NCBI GenBank assembly: GCA_014529385.2
Contig: CM043942.1
Location: 105,455,141-105,519,140 of the forward strand
Direction of reading: 5' to 3'
DNA from: Adiantum capillus-veneris
Taxonomy: Eukaryota > Streptophyta > Polypodiopsida > Polypodiales > Pteridaceae
Length of the DNA: 64,000 nt
Positions within the stretch are counted from its first letter, which is position 1. The number at the start of each line of letters is the position of its first letter. The notes under the pieces are model-generated. The model did not search any database, was not told the DNA's origin, and saw only the letters and a program-made list of their open reading frames with translations. The position numbers and the translations under genes are program-made. Below are positions 32,993 to 43,939 of the stretch, in pieces.

Positions 32993-33712
32993 CTATGACA
33001 TACATTGCGTACCCTGTATGAAAGACATGTTCTTGATATAATCCGATGCTAACCGAGGATATGCATGAAGACCTTCTAGATATGGGAGTAAATTCATGAG
33101 GAGCACATTGTTGTTGCTCGATCCCTCGTAACTCCTCACTGTGACAAGCGTATGGGGTGGGTTTTGGATTGCCTTCTCAGGATTTTCATCTACTAGAATG
33201 GTGTCCAAAGGATCCATGATGTAAGAGGCAACCAATTGAGATCTAAAGTTCTTCACAGACACCAAATTGAATTTTGGATGCTTATCTTCGCACTGCCTCT
33301 CTTCACAGTGTCCTTGATGCAGGCAAAAATTGAAAAATGTCTCACCAATGTATTTATTCTTAATTAAATTGATAATGGGGGTGAGATTTTTCTCTGGCAT
33401 GGAGCTCCAAACCCCTACATCGAAAAGCTCAAACATCACCCTCAGTAATAGCAATATCCCAGGTCACAATGACACACCCATTCGCCCTACATTATGCATA
33501 TTCACAGCATGGGAAGGAGCAATTTCCCACCACCACTGTTTCAACAGGACATCGTTAACATCGAACACTATGAGTTTCCTTTTGGGATGGCAAGAAGGAA
33601 GTGTTCCTGTGCCTTCACGACGATCAATTACCAAACGAATCTTACTTAGCATCATATTAGGAGGGATACATAATTCCCATTTCACACTACGAGGAAGAAA
33701 GACACTTACCAT
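32993..33712 (-). pseudogene. FCP1/NIF-type (HAD) phosphatase-like domain, one nonsense codon
   Basis: Minus-strand frame with the HAD motif RKLIVFDVNDVLL (first Asp kept, the usual second Asp replaced by Asn as in many plant non-catalytic relatives), then FELFDVGVWSSM, a Cys/His block HQGHCEERQCEDKHPKFNLV, TILVDENPEKAIQNPPHTLV and a tail LLPYLEGLHAY. This order matches the FCP1 homology domain of plant TFIIF-CTD-phosphatase-like proteins. A TGA at 33464-33466 lies in the same frame exactly where relatives have an Arg-Pro-Gly, consistent with CGA to TGA. No other lesion is visible in this exon. It may belong with the exon-like blocks at 33986-34532. Origin is unclear: a decayed host gene or a fragment carried by an element. 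Confidence 0.75.
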
Positions 33713-33985
33713 TCCATAGATGTTGTAATTATTTCATTGACTCTTGTCTATCTAGCAACAGTACATGTCGACCCATTCGCAGCAGCCCCGGACGTGCAAG
33801 ACGACCGCAGCCCGGCATACATTTGTAATACTACATTACCCTCCTCTGTATAGAAAGAGGGTAGCTTCTCATGTAAAGTTGGACTTCTCTCCATGCCCCC
33901 TGCAGAAATATTATCATTCTACATGCATGTCTGGTAAATTAGATAAGAAAATACAATCGAGATGAACTTGTTGAAAACTCAAGGC

Positions 33986-34532
33986 ATACCTCACCAAGGA
34001 GAGCCATCCATTTTGACTTGCCAATGACTGGCATTGTAGCAATCACAGATAACGTCCGAATCAGGCTTTCGATTCAATATGTAGGCACCAATTTTGCGGA
34101 ATACAATGATTTCCAAGCATCACATCTATGGGACTTAAGAGTCATAATGAGGATACACTCTATCACACACTAATTTTCCAAACCAAGCAAGTAGTTTTAC
34201 CTACCACAACACCACCATGAAGGTTGAATGGAGTAGCACACATGATGATAGTTGTATGGTCAAGATAGTACCCATTTTGATTTGCTAAGCTCACTAATGC
34301 CTATGCATGTTCTCGAAGACATAACAGCACCAGATTTTCCTTCTCATCAAGATACTCCTTGGCAATACCAAAGACCTTCTGGATTTGATTGAGCTCGAAA
34401 TGGTTCCATTTGGGGATACTGGGTAATGTTATCCCGACGATGCTTGTGTTGGTTGGGAGATGAAAAAATATTGCATTGCCGTGCATTTGTTGTCCCGCCT
34501 CGCACCCGAAAGCTTCACCTAGCTACTATAGA
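33986..34532 (-). pseudogene. Exon-like blocks upstream of the FCP1-like domain, unrecognised
   Basis: Two minus-strand blocks read as protein. One runs from an AG acceptor near 34532 (GEAFGCEAGQQMHGNAIFF, IPKWNHFELNQIQKVFGIAK), through a TAG, to NQNGYYLDHTTIIMCATPF and a GT at about 34202. The other (IGAYILNRKPDSDVICDCYN) ends at SPW before GTGAGG near 33986. I do not recognise the family. Same strand and order as the FCP1-like exon suggest one decayed multi-exon gene, but this is inference. Confidence 0.4.
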
Positions 34533-34822
34533 AATATTTGTCAGTAGGGCACCTACATCTCTCTTGCACGTCTCGTCAGCTTCTCCCATATGATCAATAG
34601 CTAAAATTGTAGGATCTGATTTTAAACAAATGAATATCAAGTTAGTAAGGTGAGATAGTAATACGAGGCGTACCTCAGGTTGTTAGCATACTGGAGCTAT
34701 GTGCCATTGAATCCATGTGCTGAAGTGAGAGAAAAAGAAGGGAATAATTTTTGCACCACTACCTTGCCTCATTTCTCCATGCGAGGGTCTCGTTGATAGC
34801 ACACTTGCACGCACGCACGCGT

Positions 34823-34963
<141 letters not shown>

Positions 34964-35079
34964 GGGCGGCTCAAAGTCAGGAAGGTGAATAGATGCACAC
35001 CATTGTCCCCACTCCATGCTCTGCTTTGTGGCACAGCAAAAAGCACGCAGAGTAGAAAAATCTCTCCCTCGCTTTGCAT

Positions 35080-35212
<133 letters not shown>

Positions 35213-35248
35213 CCCCCCTTCCACGTGGCACCAATCTCACTCCCTCAC

Positions 35249-35716
35249 TGTAGACGGCGAGGACAATCCTAGCAGGCAGGAACTGCCCCTTAGAAGGCCG
35301 ACCAGCGGGAAGCGGGAACAACTACACTGGCAGTAATTACCACAGGTAGTTACTACAGTAACTCTTGAGAGCTATAAATAAGACCCACTACACTGTAACT
35401 GGTTGCTTGACTTTTTGGTTTTTGGCTGTCTAAACACTTTTGGGTTACGAGCTCTTAGTTGTAATAATTACCTATGTAATCATCTCAGCTTAAGCCTATT
35501 GTACTCTATACTGGTTACTCATGAGCTAATGATCTAAATATATAAATACCATTTCTAGTCTTCAAGTGTGTCTTTCATTTCAATATATCATTTCAGTTCA
35601 GTTCTCTATTCAGACCAGTACTGTGTTTCAGTTCCCATTAACTGAACTGCCTATATACAGTAGCTCCGAATTCTGACATTGGAATAAGCTGTCTGAAGAG
35701 ACTAGCTCCCATTCCA
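35249..35716 (+). repeat. 5' LTR of the outer gypsy element
   Basis: 468 bp. TATAAATA at 35373-35380 is a clear TATA box. The following TGGTGATCATGG may be the primer site, but I cannot match it to a tRNA. Confidence 0.8.
35373..35380 (+). promoter_or_regulatory. TATA box of the outer gypsy LTR
   Basis: TATAAATA, conserved in the 3' LTR at 55617-55624. Confidence 0.65.
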
Positions 35717-35798
35717 TTTTGGTGATCATGGTGATTAGAGTTGATTGATCTTAGACCAAAGAGCTCAATCTCCCAGTTGGAATTCTCAGCTACAAACA

Positions 35799-36220
35799 TG
35801 GCACCCAAAGTCAATAGTGGTCGCAAATCGTCAACCTGGTTAGGCACTGATTCCAATCGTGTCGACCTTATTCTTGAGGTATCAAAAAGAGAGTCTGATA
35901 CTAAGAAGGATCCTGAGAGTGAGACTGAGGCTTGGGGGGAGCACAACAATGCTCACGAGGCCAGGGACTCTCAGCATTCCAGTCACTCAAGAAGGAGAAG
36001 GGCTGAACGGGGAGAACGTAAAACCATGAGTTCTTGGTCCACACACAAGGAAGATGGGGCCAAGGGTAGCAAGGGTAGTCGTCACAGTTCCAGTAGGAAA
36101 GCCAAAGAAGAAACAAAGATTGAAACTGAAGAAGAAGTTGACTGGGATGTTGACACAGATCACTACAGGAAGTCTTCAAGACGAAGTCAGGCTCCCAAGG
36201 TCAAAATTCTTCTTCATTGA
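35799..36220 (+). pseudogene. Gag-like N-terminal frame, highly charged
   Basis: Starts MAPKVNSGRKSSTW at the first ATG after the LTR. It is rich in Ser, Arg, Lys and Glu, with no zinc knuckle or recognisable capsid fold. Position suggests the start of gag. The frame closes at 36218-36220 and nothing clear follows until integrase. Confidence 0.45.
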
Positions 36221-36299
36221 AGATCTCTTTTCCAGTGTTCAAAGGCGGAACCTAAACCTTGTCAGTGCTTACAATGCTTCCCTAGAGTAAGCAAATGTA

Positions 36300-37282
36300 C
36301 AAATTGTTAAGATGAGCAAAGTTTTTGTCTTATAAGACTCTCTTTTTCGTTATTGTGCACAAATGTTAAGTAGTATGCATGCTTAGAATCAAGTTTGCGG
36401 AGACTACGTCTTCCAAACACCAAGTAGAGCTTGTCACTCTACTATGGAAGATTGATAGGACTAATACACAGACATGCTTGCGGCAGCTTAGGCTCTCAAG
36501 CACCAAATGGATTAGTCATCCATTTTGGAACCATGTCGTAGGATAAGATAGGGATCCTCTACCTCCTAGAAAAAGGACTATGAATAGGCTTTATCTTCTC
36601 TACCCCATAGTCGAGGACGACTATGATTTCAAGAGAGAGGTAATTTCATAATAATTAATATCTAATTCTCCTAAATGATTTTCTCATGTTAAATTGATCA
36701 TTCAATATGGGGAAGTACCAGGGGAGAAAAAGCTAGAATATTGGTTAAATTGGTAGACCGGCCACATAAGGGATCCAAAGGAGGGAAAATAGGGATCCAA
36801 AGGGGGAGGCATCTGCAAAAGAGAAATGTGCATCAATGAGCTTCAAAGACCTTAAGATTCAACCCATTAAGACTTCCAAAATGCTAAGGTTCCAAAATTC
36901 AATGAAAAGTCTAATGGTCAAATCTTAGGGAAATTGGACCAAAAAGTCTTTGTAAATCCCTAGATGGGAGGGGGTGAGCCCTAAAGGTAGGGGAAGAGAG
37001 AGGAGAGGTGAGAGAACACTCACACACACACACACACACACACTCAAGGCTCCCTTTACACAAAGGGCATAGTGGACACATGTCAGCTCCCTAACCCAGC
37101 TGCCCCCAAAATGTATTCAAATCCTATTGGATGGCCATAGAGGTGGACCAATGAGAATTACGCTAGAGTAATTTTTGTTTAATGCATTTAAAAACACTTT
37201 ATAAAAGAACCAATAGAAATTAAGCTCTCTAGAAGACTATTAGACAGTCTTCCAAGGGGTCCAACGAGCATTCATCAGCCTA
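36300..37282. other. Unassigned stretch inside the outer gypsy element
   Basis: Where protease, RT and RNase H would be expected. Contains a short (CA)n at about 37019-37042 and no recognisable domain. Confidence 0.5.
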
Positions 37283-38115
37283 ATGGCTTGCCTGATTCCT
37301 ATTGGCCAGAAGACCAAGGCTCTTCCAGATAACACTGCAAAGTCCATTGTTGTATTCCTATTTGAAAATATTATATGCCACTATGGATGCTCTATTGAGA
37401 TTGTGTCTGATCAAGGGACACATTTTATTAATGACACTATGGAAATTTTGATGGAGATGCTCTTAGTTAAGCATAGGAAGTCAACGCCGTATTATCCTAG
37501 GTGCAATGGGCAAGCAGAGAGCAGTAACAAAACCATCAAGAACATTTTCACCAAGATTGTGCAGAAGGGGCCACACCGGTGGAATCTTAAGCTCTAGACT
37601 GCGCTATGGGCCTACAGAATAGCTCATAAAGTCACCACAAGAATGACACCTTTCAGAATGGTGTATGGTACTGAAGCTGTAGTGCCTATGGAATTTGTGA
37701 CTCCCAGTCTCAGAATAGCAGTGGAGTATGGATTACATTTTAATCATAATCTCAAACATAGAGTGGAGGAATTAGTGCAGCTGGATGAGTTACGACAACG
37801 AGCTATGTTGGAATAGGAGATTGTTCAGCAAAGAAGAAAGCATTGCATGATAGAAGAATCAAGGATAGGGAGTTCCAGAAGGGCGACTTAGTTTTGTTTT
37901 ATCAGTCTAAATTGGGCCATAAGAAACCAAATTTAAAGATAGCTTGGGCTAGCCCGTATGAAGTCGACTGGGTATTTTCCAATGGAACACTAAGGTTGAA
38001 GGACTTATCTGGATTACTACTGCCAGGTGTCTACAATGGGGCCAAGATCAAGCTATATTATTCTAATGGAGAAAGAGACTTCCAGAGGAGAAGATACTGT
38101 TATTCTAGGTACTGA
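37283..38115 (+). pseudogene. Ty3/gypsy integrase fragment
   Basis: Core from just after the first catalytic Asp: ALPDNTAKSIVVFLFENI, SDQGTHF (second Asp) and PYYPRCNGQAESSNKTIK (Glu), then after a stop TPFRMVYGTEAVVPMEF, and after a frameshift a GPY/F-type C-terminal block (SPYEVDWVFSNGTLRLKDL, YNGAKIKLYY). Zinc region absent. No chromodomain seen. Confidence 0.85.
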
Positions 38116-38779
38116 CGACCAGGAACTTTCAGGCCCAGTCATTCTAAATCTCTTCCATGTACAACCAGTACCAAAACTAGTGACACTGTTAGAAAAGTCT
38201 CAGAGTGACAAAACAGTGCCAGTGACAGAGTCAGGTGAGTTTCAAAGTCTGTACTAGTTCCTATGGGGAAAAGGGCCAACGGGAATGAATGTGGTAATCA
38301 TTAAAGGGATTATGGGAAAAATTGGCCAATGCATGTGTACCATGTCACCAACGATGCATAAAACTCTAGGAACAACAAGTAGTGGAGCTTTTATGGTGCG
38401 TGCACGTATAACAGTAAGGCGGGTAGGCATTTTTCTGCACAAATCTCCTGTGCGATGACTACTTGCTGTTACACATTCGCCATCACCAAGGTCTAAAGAC
38501 CCTTCACTACAACTGAAAACCTCCTTGTCTGAAGACTCTGTTGGTCCATGTCAGTCCCTACCCAACACACCTTACTGTGCGGCTTTGAATATTCAAGTAA
38601 GTCTTCTTCCTCTACAAACTTTCCATCTTCGCAATGTATTGGTAGAAGGAAAATGTTGGAGAAGATGCACGATACAATGGACAAACAAGCAGAAATAATC
38701 AGTTCTCTTCAAGCCTCCCTACCACTTATCCCACATTGTAAAATACACTGATATGTGTTTACTGTGTAGCCAAATTTAG
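38116..38779 (+). other. Spacer between the integrase fragment and the extra gene
   Basis: Short frames only (for example 38548-38751); no domain recognised. It may hold the 5' part of the extra gene. Confidence 0.4.
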
Positions 38780-39264
38780 TAGTGCAGCTATGGGATTTGC
38801 ATGTGGTCGCACAGGCCAGAAGGTTGGATTTTGACACAGCTATTATCAAACAGGTTCTTGATTCTTTTAATGCTGAGGAGGGTAGTGCTATGATACTGGG
38901 AGTAAAAATCACAGTGACTCCTGATGACATTGACTATGCTTTCAAAATGCCAAACAAGAAGAAGCCAACCACGGCATCTATAGAGCAGATAAGTTTGGTT
39001 TTAAAGGAGGATGAAGCAGCCAAGAAGAAACTTGAAGGCTGGTGCACAAGGGGTTCCAATAGCAGGATTGGACATTCCCTCAGCCTATAGGTTTGTTGCT
39101 GAGGCTGTCAGTTTGAAGAATAACCCTACATACATGTCAGAGAAGGTGTTTGCCATGTTACTTGCAAAAAGGTTGGATGCTAACGCTAAGATCAATTTGT
39201 GCCAAATCTTGTCTCACAATGTTTTACAGCACACTGCCAAGCTAAAATCTCAGAATGTATTTAA
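38780..39264 (+). pseudogene. Extra gene downstream of integrase, N-terminal part, unknown
   Basis: Readable protein from about 38782: LWDLHVVAQARRLDFDTAI, ILGVKITVTPDDIDYAFKMP, then after a frameshift near 39050 IPSAYRFVAEAVSLKNNP and LLAKRLDANAKINLCQILS. Spacing and style recall the plant-mobile-domain and Transposase_32-type domains of plant transposable elements, but this is pattern resemblance only. The frame runs straight into the TTTAA target site and resumes at 52485 in phase. Confidence 0.55.
39260..39264 (+). other. Target-site duplication TTTAA (left)
   Basis: TTTAA recurs at 52480-52484, flanking the 39265-52479 element. Confidence 0.92.
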
Positions 39265-39739
39265 TGTTATAGAACTGACATTTTATTATTTATTACAGCT
39301 GACAGGTGGAAAAGACTTTACCAAGCTAGGCTACTGCAAAAGGATATTATATTTATGTATATTTGATTATTCAAGTGCTCTTTATGAGCTTTGGCCATTT
39401 ATGACTGGCCGGCCAGTTTGTACTCACTTTGACCATTCAAGAATCTATAAATTAAATACGTGCAAGAGGGAAATGGTCACTCTTGCACGGGGGGAGATTG
39501 CACCCAGTGCTCGTGTCTGTTCTTCTCTTCTCTTATCTTATCTCTTGCCGTGCCGGCGTAGCACTCCACTCTAGGAGGTGCGCCTACACGTGTGCTGTCT
39601 TGCTCTTTGTCTCTCCCTGTTCGTGTACAACTTGGATTATGCACTGTGTGATTCGAGGTATGCATATTTGTTCGTTTCATGGCTTGTAGTATATTGTTTT
39701 TGCTATATTGCAGGGCTCGCGACACTTCCGTCTGTAGCA
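39265..39739 (+). repeat. 5' LTR of the non-autonomous element
   Basis: Contains a TATA-like TATAAATT at 39446-39453, conserved in the 3' LTR at 52186-52193. Confidence 0.9.
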
Positions 39740-39740
39740 G

Positions 39741-39752
39741 TGGTATCAGAGC
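39741..39752 (+). promoter_or_regulatory. Primer binding site (initiator-Met tRNA)
   Basis: TGGTATCAGAGC, the standard plant initiator-methionine tRNA primer site, two bases after the LTR. Confidence 0.9.
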
Positions 39753-40550
39753 ACAGGCCATCGCTCTTGGCAAGATACGGATTGTAGGAAGGAAGAACGT
39801 GACAAATTTGGAGCTAAGTAATTTTTAATTACTCATTTTTATTAATAATGATTTGCATGCATGTATTAAGTAACTATTGCAATATGTATTTTACCTTCAG
39901 TGCTTACACGCGTGTTGGAAAAGGTAGGTGTCTGAACATAAGAAATTTCCAAGTTGCAATAGGTTCGCATATAATTGCCAAGGTATGGAGATGTCAATAG
40001 AATAAAGGGAAGAACATTATCATATTGTATGTAAGTATTAGATTAGATAGGAAAATTGCAATGTTCTATGATATCATCGAGCCATGAACACTCAGATTAG
40101 GAGCTGTATTAACATTAGCAGCATGGGAACAATACACCAAATAATAATTAAGGCTTTCAAAGGATTACGAGGAATCAAATTAACACAATTTTTTTTTTTG
40201 AAGAAAAATAAAATGGATATAAGCCGGGGGAAACAATGGCACTGATTCGTGGGGTGGTGTCTGTGTCAAAGGACAGTAGTCGCGGGAAACTATCCAATAG
40301 TAGACTAGTGCTCCATCATTTACAAATTGGGTGGATCTTGGGTCTCATCAAACGGTTAATACGTGGACGCTCTGTTGACAAAATGAGCAACGAGTCGAAG
40401 TATGGCGCTAATGATGGCAATCGAACATTAACGTTGGTCAATAGCAAATGAAAGCCAAACAGATTTTGCTCTAGGCAGCGGCGATTTAGCAAGCTCATGA
40501 ACTCACTATGCTCAAGCTTGAAGCATTAAGTGTCTGTGAGTACAGGCAAG

Positions 40551-40552
<2 letters not shown>

Positions 40553-40629
<77 letters not shown>
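40553..40629. repeat. (CT)n microsatellite
   Basis: About 77 bases of CT inside the non-autonomous element. Shorter CT runs follow to 40830. Confidence 0.97.
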
Positions 40630-40632
<3 letters not shown>

Positions 40633-41322
40633 GCAGACCAAATCTTACTCCCTGACTCCAACTCCATGCAGCGGTTCTCTTTTTCTCTCTCTCTCTTTGG
40701 CCCACTGGCGGTCTCTCTAAACTCTCCCATGCCCATGCAAGCCACGAGCTCTCTCTCTCTTTGGACGGTCAGTTGCTCACCAAGAGTGCTCATCACTTAC
40801 GTGCAGCAACGAATCTCTCTCTCTCCACTTCCTCAGTCTGCATGCAACTAAGGCAGCTAGAACACCAGTCAAAACTGAGCCAATTAATTACAGCCAATGA
40901 AACTCTTTTACTGAGTTGCATGCAACCCTCCAACTCTAATCTCTCTTTTTCTCCCTAACTCTAGTCGCCATCCACCCTAGTCTTATATCGCTGTTGTTCT
41001 CTCCCTCCACTCCAACTTAACAGCCACTGTACTTGTCCATCCACTGTACTTGTCTCCCATTGTACTGGTTTCGTGACTCTCCCTCTCGTTCCTGGACCAC
41101 CCAACCAACCCACCCATGCAGTCGTGACCTGCCCACAATCACGACCACCTATCACATGATACGCATGCCAGTGCCCACACCCACACAACAACGGCCGTCT
41201 CTCTGGTCTGCCTCTCTGATTTGTCTCTCTCTCTCACACTTATCCCCACCCGCACGCAGAGGAAAGAGGAGTCTCAGCTTTGGATCTTCCCACGAGCGCA
41301 TTCCTTTCCTTCTGTAGTGCAG

Positions 41323-41562
41323 GGCAAATAGTGCATGTCTGTGTGACTGGAGGTTCTGGATTTTTAGCTTCTTGGTTGATCAAGCTTCTGCTCGAGCGTG
41401 GCTATCACGTCCGGGCTACTGTGCGTGATCCTGACGACTTCACAAAGACAACACACTTATTCAGTCTGCCACACGAAAGAGAGAGGCTGGAACTTTTCAA
41501 AGCAGATCTTCTGGATGAAGGGTGTTTTGACACCATTGTGGAGAATTGTGAGGGGGTCTCTC
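41323..41562 (+). pseudogene. Captured DFR/CCR-like reductase fragment (extended SDR, N-terminal part)
   Basis: About 80 codons encode the NAD(P)-binding start of the dihydroflavonol-reductase / cinnamoyl-CoA-reductase family: [20 protein letters not shown] with the TGxxGFLAS dinucleotide site, then [32 protein letters not shown] and [11 protein letters not shown]. Homology ends abruptly at 41562. The block is preceded by TGTAGTGCAG, a plausible intron acceptor, so the fragment seems to come from genomic DNA rather than spliced mRNA. Lacks the catalytic YxxxK part. Plus strand, same as its host LTR element. Confidence 0.85.
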
Positions 41563-41744
41563 TTCCCTCCCCCACTACGATTCTTTGTAACGACGGACAC
41601 AGATGAAGCATACAATAGCCTTTCGGACATCGACAACGCTCCTCAGTGACCAACTTCTTGTGATAAACGTCGCCTGCCAACCATCCCGGGCATTGAGATG
41701 ATCATGATGATGACGATTTTAGTGTGATGTTTTTAGGTTTTTTC

Positions 41745-41990
41745 CACTACAAGAGGTTGTGTGCTCTTGTGACGCTGGTAGCGACGGAAATACACTGGGT
41801 TTTTATAACCCCCGGCGTCGCTGAAAACGTCGCTACGAGCGTCGCTATATGCGTCGCTATACGCGTCGCTATATAGCGACGCTCATAGCGACGGTTATAG
41901 CGACGTTTACACAGAAGACTATAGCGACGCTCATAGCGACGCTACAGAGCCATAAATAGCGACGGTTAAAGCGACGCCCGAGAGATTTTT
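41745..41990. repeat. 3' terminal and subterminal repeats of CACTA copy 2
   Basis: TIR followed by at least ten CGTCGCTA/TAGCGACG motifs in both orientations, matching the array of copy 1. Confidence 0.9.
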
Positions 41991-41998
41991 TTTTTGGT

Positions 41999-42027
41999 GA
42001 CAGGGCATTGAATGCCCTGCCACCCAT
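41999..42027. repeat. Palindrome in CACTA copy 2
   Basis: Counterpart of 6115-6143, with one mismatch (GGTGACAGGGCATT against GGTGGCAGGGCATT). Confidence 0.85.
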
Positions 42028-42357
42028 CAACCATATTGTACTTGATTCACTTTTTAAAAAAAGTGCAAGGGTAGATAATAGACCCAAAATAGTCACCCAC
42101 AAGACGCATTGTTTGCAAAATTGACAAGCGTAAAATTGACAATTGTACACATCATAGGCAAAATGAATTGATTGGCAAATGTAATAATGACAATTGTACA
42201 ACATCATAGGCATAAAGAATTGATTGGCAAAAGGAACTGCGGTGACAAATGTAATAATATACATGGTTCAAAAAGACGTATAAAATTCGTCTCATGATAC
42301 ATAAGCTATGAGAAACCCTAAACTAATGCTATCTAGCTACGGCTAAACTGACGTCGT

Positions 42358-43667
42358 CTAGTCAGACGTCTCATCGCGTCCAAGCGGCGTATCTGTCGGA
42401 TTCTGCAAAAAAAGACAATAAGACAGCTTTCAGTAAGTATAAACATATAACGACATTTATAAAACAATACAAAAAATAGAAAAGAGTAAACCCTAATACT
42501 AACCATGCCGCCGCGAGAACTGAGAATGTCCATCAGGGCGTTTAAGCCCTTCCTGCCTGCGTACTGGCGCTCGTACGGTGTGGGATCACGTCCTGTCATC
42601 GACCATTGTCAAAACATACAAAGATTTCATTATGTTAGAATTAAAAAACTCATAAACCCTAAACTATCGAACATAAAGAGCAATGCGAAAACACTTACAA
42701 AATCGGCCTCAAATGATGCCCATCCACCGCTCCCCAAGTGGTGCGAGCTCCCTGCCTCTACTCGCGCTTTGGCTGCATCCTTTTGTTGCTTCCACTTGTC
42801 GGGATTCTCGCGTGCTGCTTTCTTCGCATTCTTCCAATCTTCTTTGGCCAGCCAATCTGGCCTGTTCCACCCATTCTTGATTGCTTTTTGCACTTCGGAA
42901 CGCTTGTGTTTGCAGTATTCGCGCATTCGAATCTTCATCAGGTCTTCATTGAAGCGCTGATCCCGTGTTGGAACGGGAAACTCATCATGAAGTATGCTGA
43001 TGACTCTGTTTTTTAAATCACTTGGTACTTCACTCCATTTGTTTAGTATGTAGTGTCTAAACAGCTGAGAGCAAAGACCACGCATGCGCGAGATCACCTT
43101 CTTGCCGTCATCATCCATGATGATGCCGCCGCTGAAGTCGACGGAGTAAGGCAAGCACTCTGGCCGGTGACGCGTGAACCTGGGTGTCCCGACAGGGATC
43201 TCTAGCGGCGTGTCGATGGGGGTATGGACGTCAGGTGTCTCCACCGGCGTTTGGGCCCCGAAGCGAGGAGTGTCGAGTGGGGTGGCTCCTGGCGGAGTAG
43301 GTAGAGGTGTGTAGCTGCTAGGAACAGTCAGCCGCGCAAAACCTAGCGTAGATGGTGATGCTGTGGCTGGTGTGGGGGCGGGCAAAGAAGGGGAGGGTAA
43401 AGAGCCTCGTTGAACACGAGGCGGTGTGGAGGCATCGGCGGTGGAATCGCCACAACAACCGCCACCGCCACCACTAGAGCGCCGGTGTCTAGACGAGTGT
43501 GAAGATCGTCTCGTCGACGCTGAAGCTTCGGAGCGCGCCGAATGCTCCGAAAGAGAGGGAGATGCGGATGGAGTAGGAACGCGCGATGATGCGCCAGAGC
43601 GATGACGCTCCACGTACCACTGTCTCTGCTGCGGTGACAAAGAAGAAAGAAACTCCTCATCATCCAT
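42358..43667 (-). CDS. CACTA copy 2 second gene, Transposase_24-like, three exons
   Basis: Same structure as 4487-5796: start at 43667, stop TAG at 42358-42360, introns at matching places. Differences are scattered substitutions (for example LSEHSARSEASASTRR). Ser/Pro/Thr-rich N-terminal half, basic helical C-terminal half ending in SSHHLGSGGWASFEADF. No stop or frameshift seen, so possibly still functional and able to bind the subterminal repeats. Confidence 0.85.
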
Positions 43668-43939
43668 ACCTGCATTAAACACACGAATATTTAAACTTAA
43701 TATTGAATGAATAGAGTAGACAATGACACAAAGACCATTAAATACAATGACGTAATGACGCATATAAATACAATGACGCAATGAATTGAGTGATAGAAGA
43801 GGCAAGTCGAAAACTCAGAATTTTCAATCAAAAGATGTGAGCGCGAGTAGAAAAGAGCGTTATATACAATGGAAGGTACTTAGAGAGCCAGAGCTTTTAC
43901 AACACGGAGCAAAATTGTTCAAATACAATATTTGTGGCT

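Noticed and set aside
35244-35248. CTCAC as target duplication of the outer gypsy element
   Set aside because: The right flank is CTCGT, matching at three of five bases; suggestive for an old element but not enough to claim.
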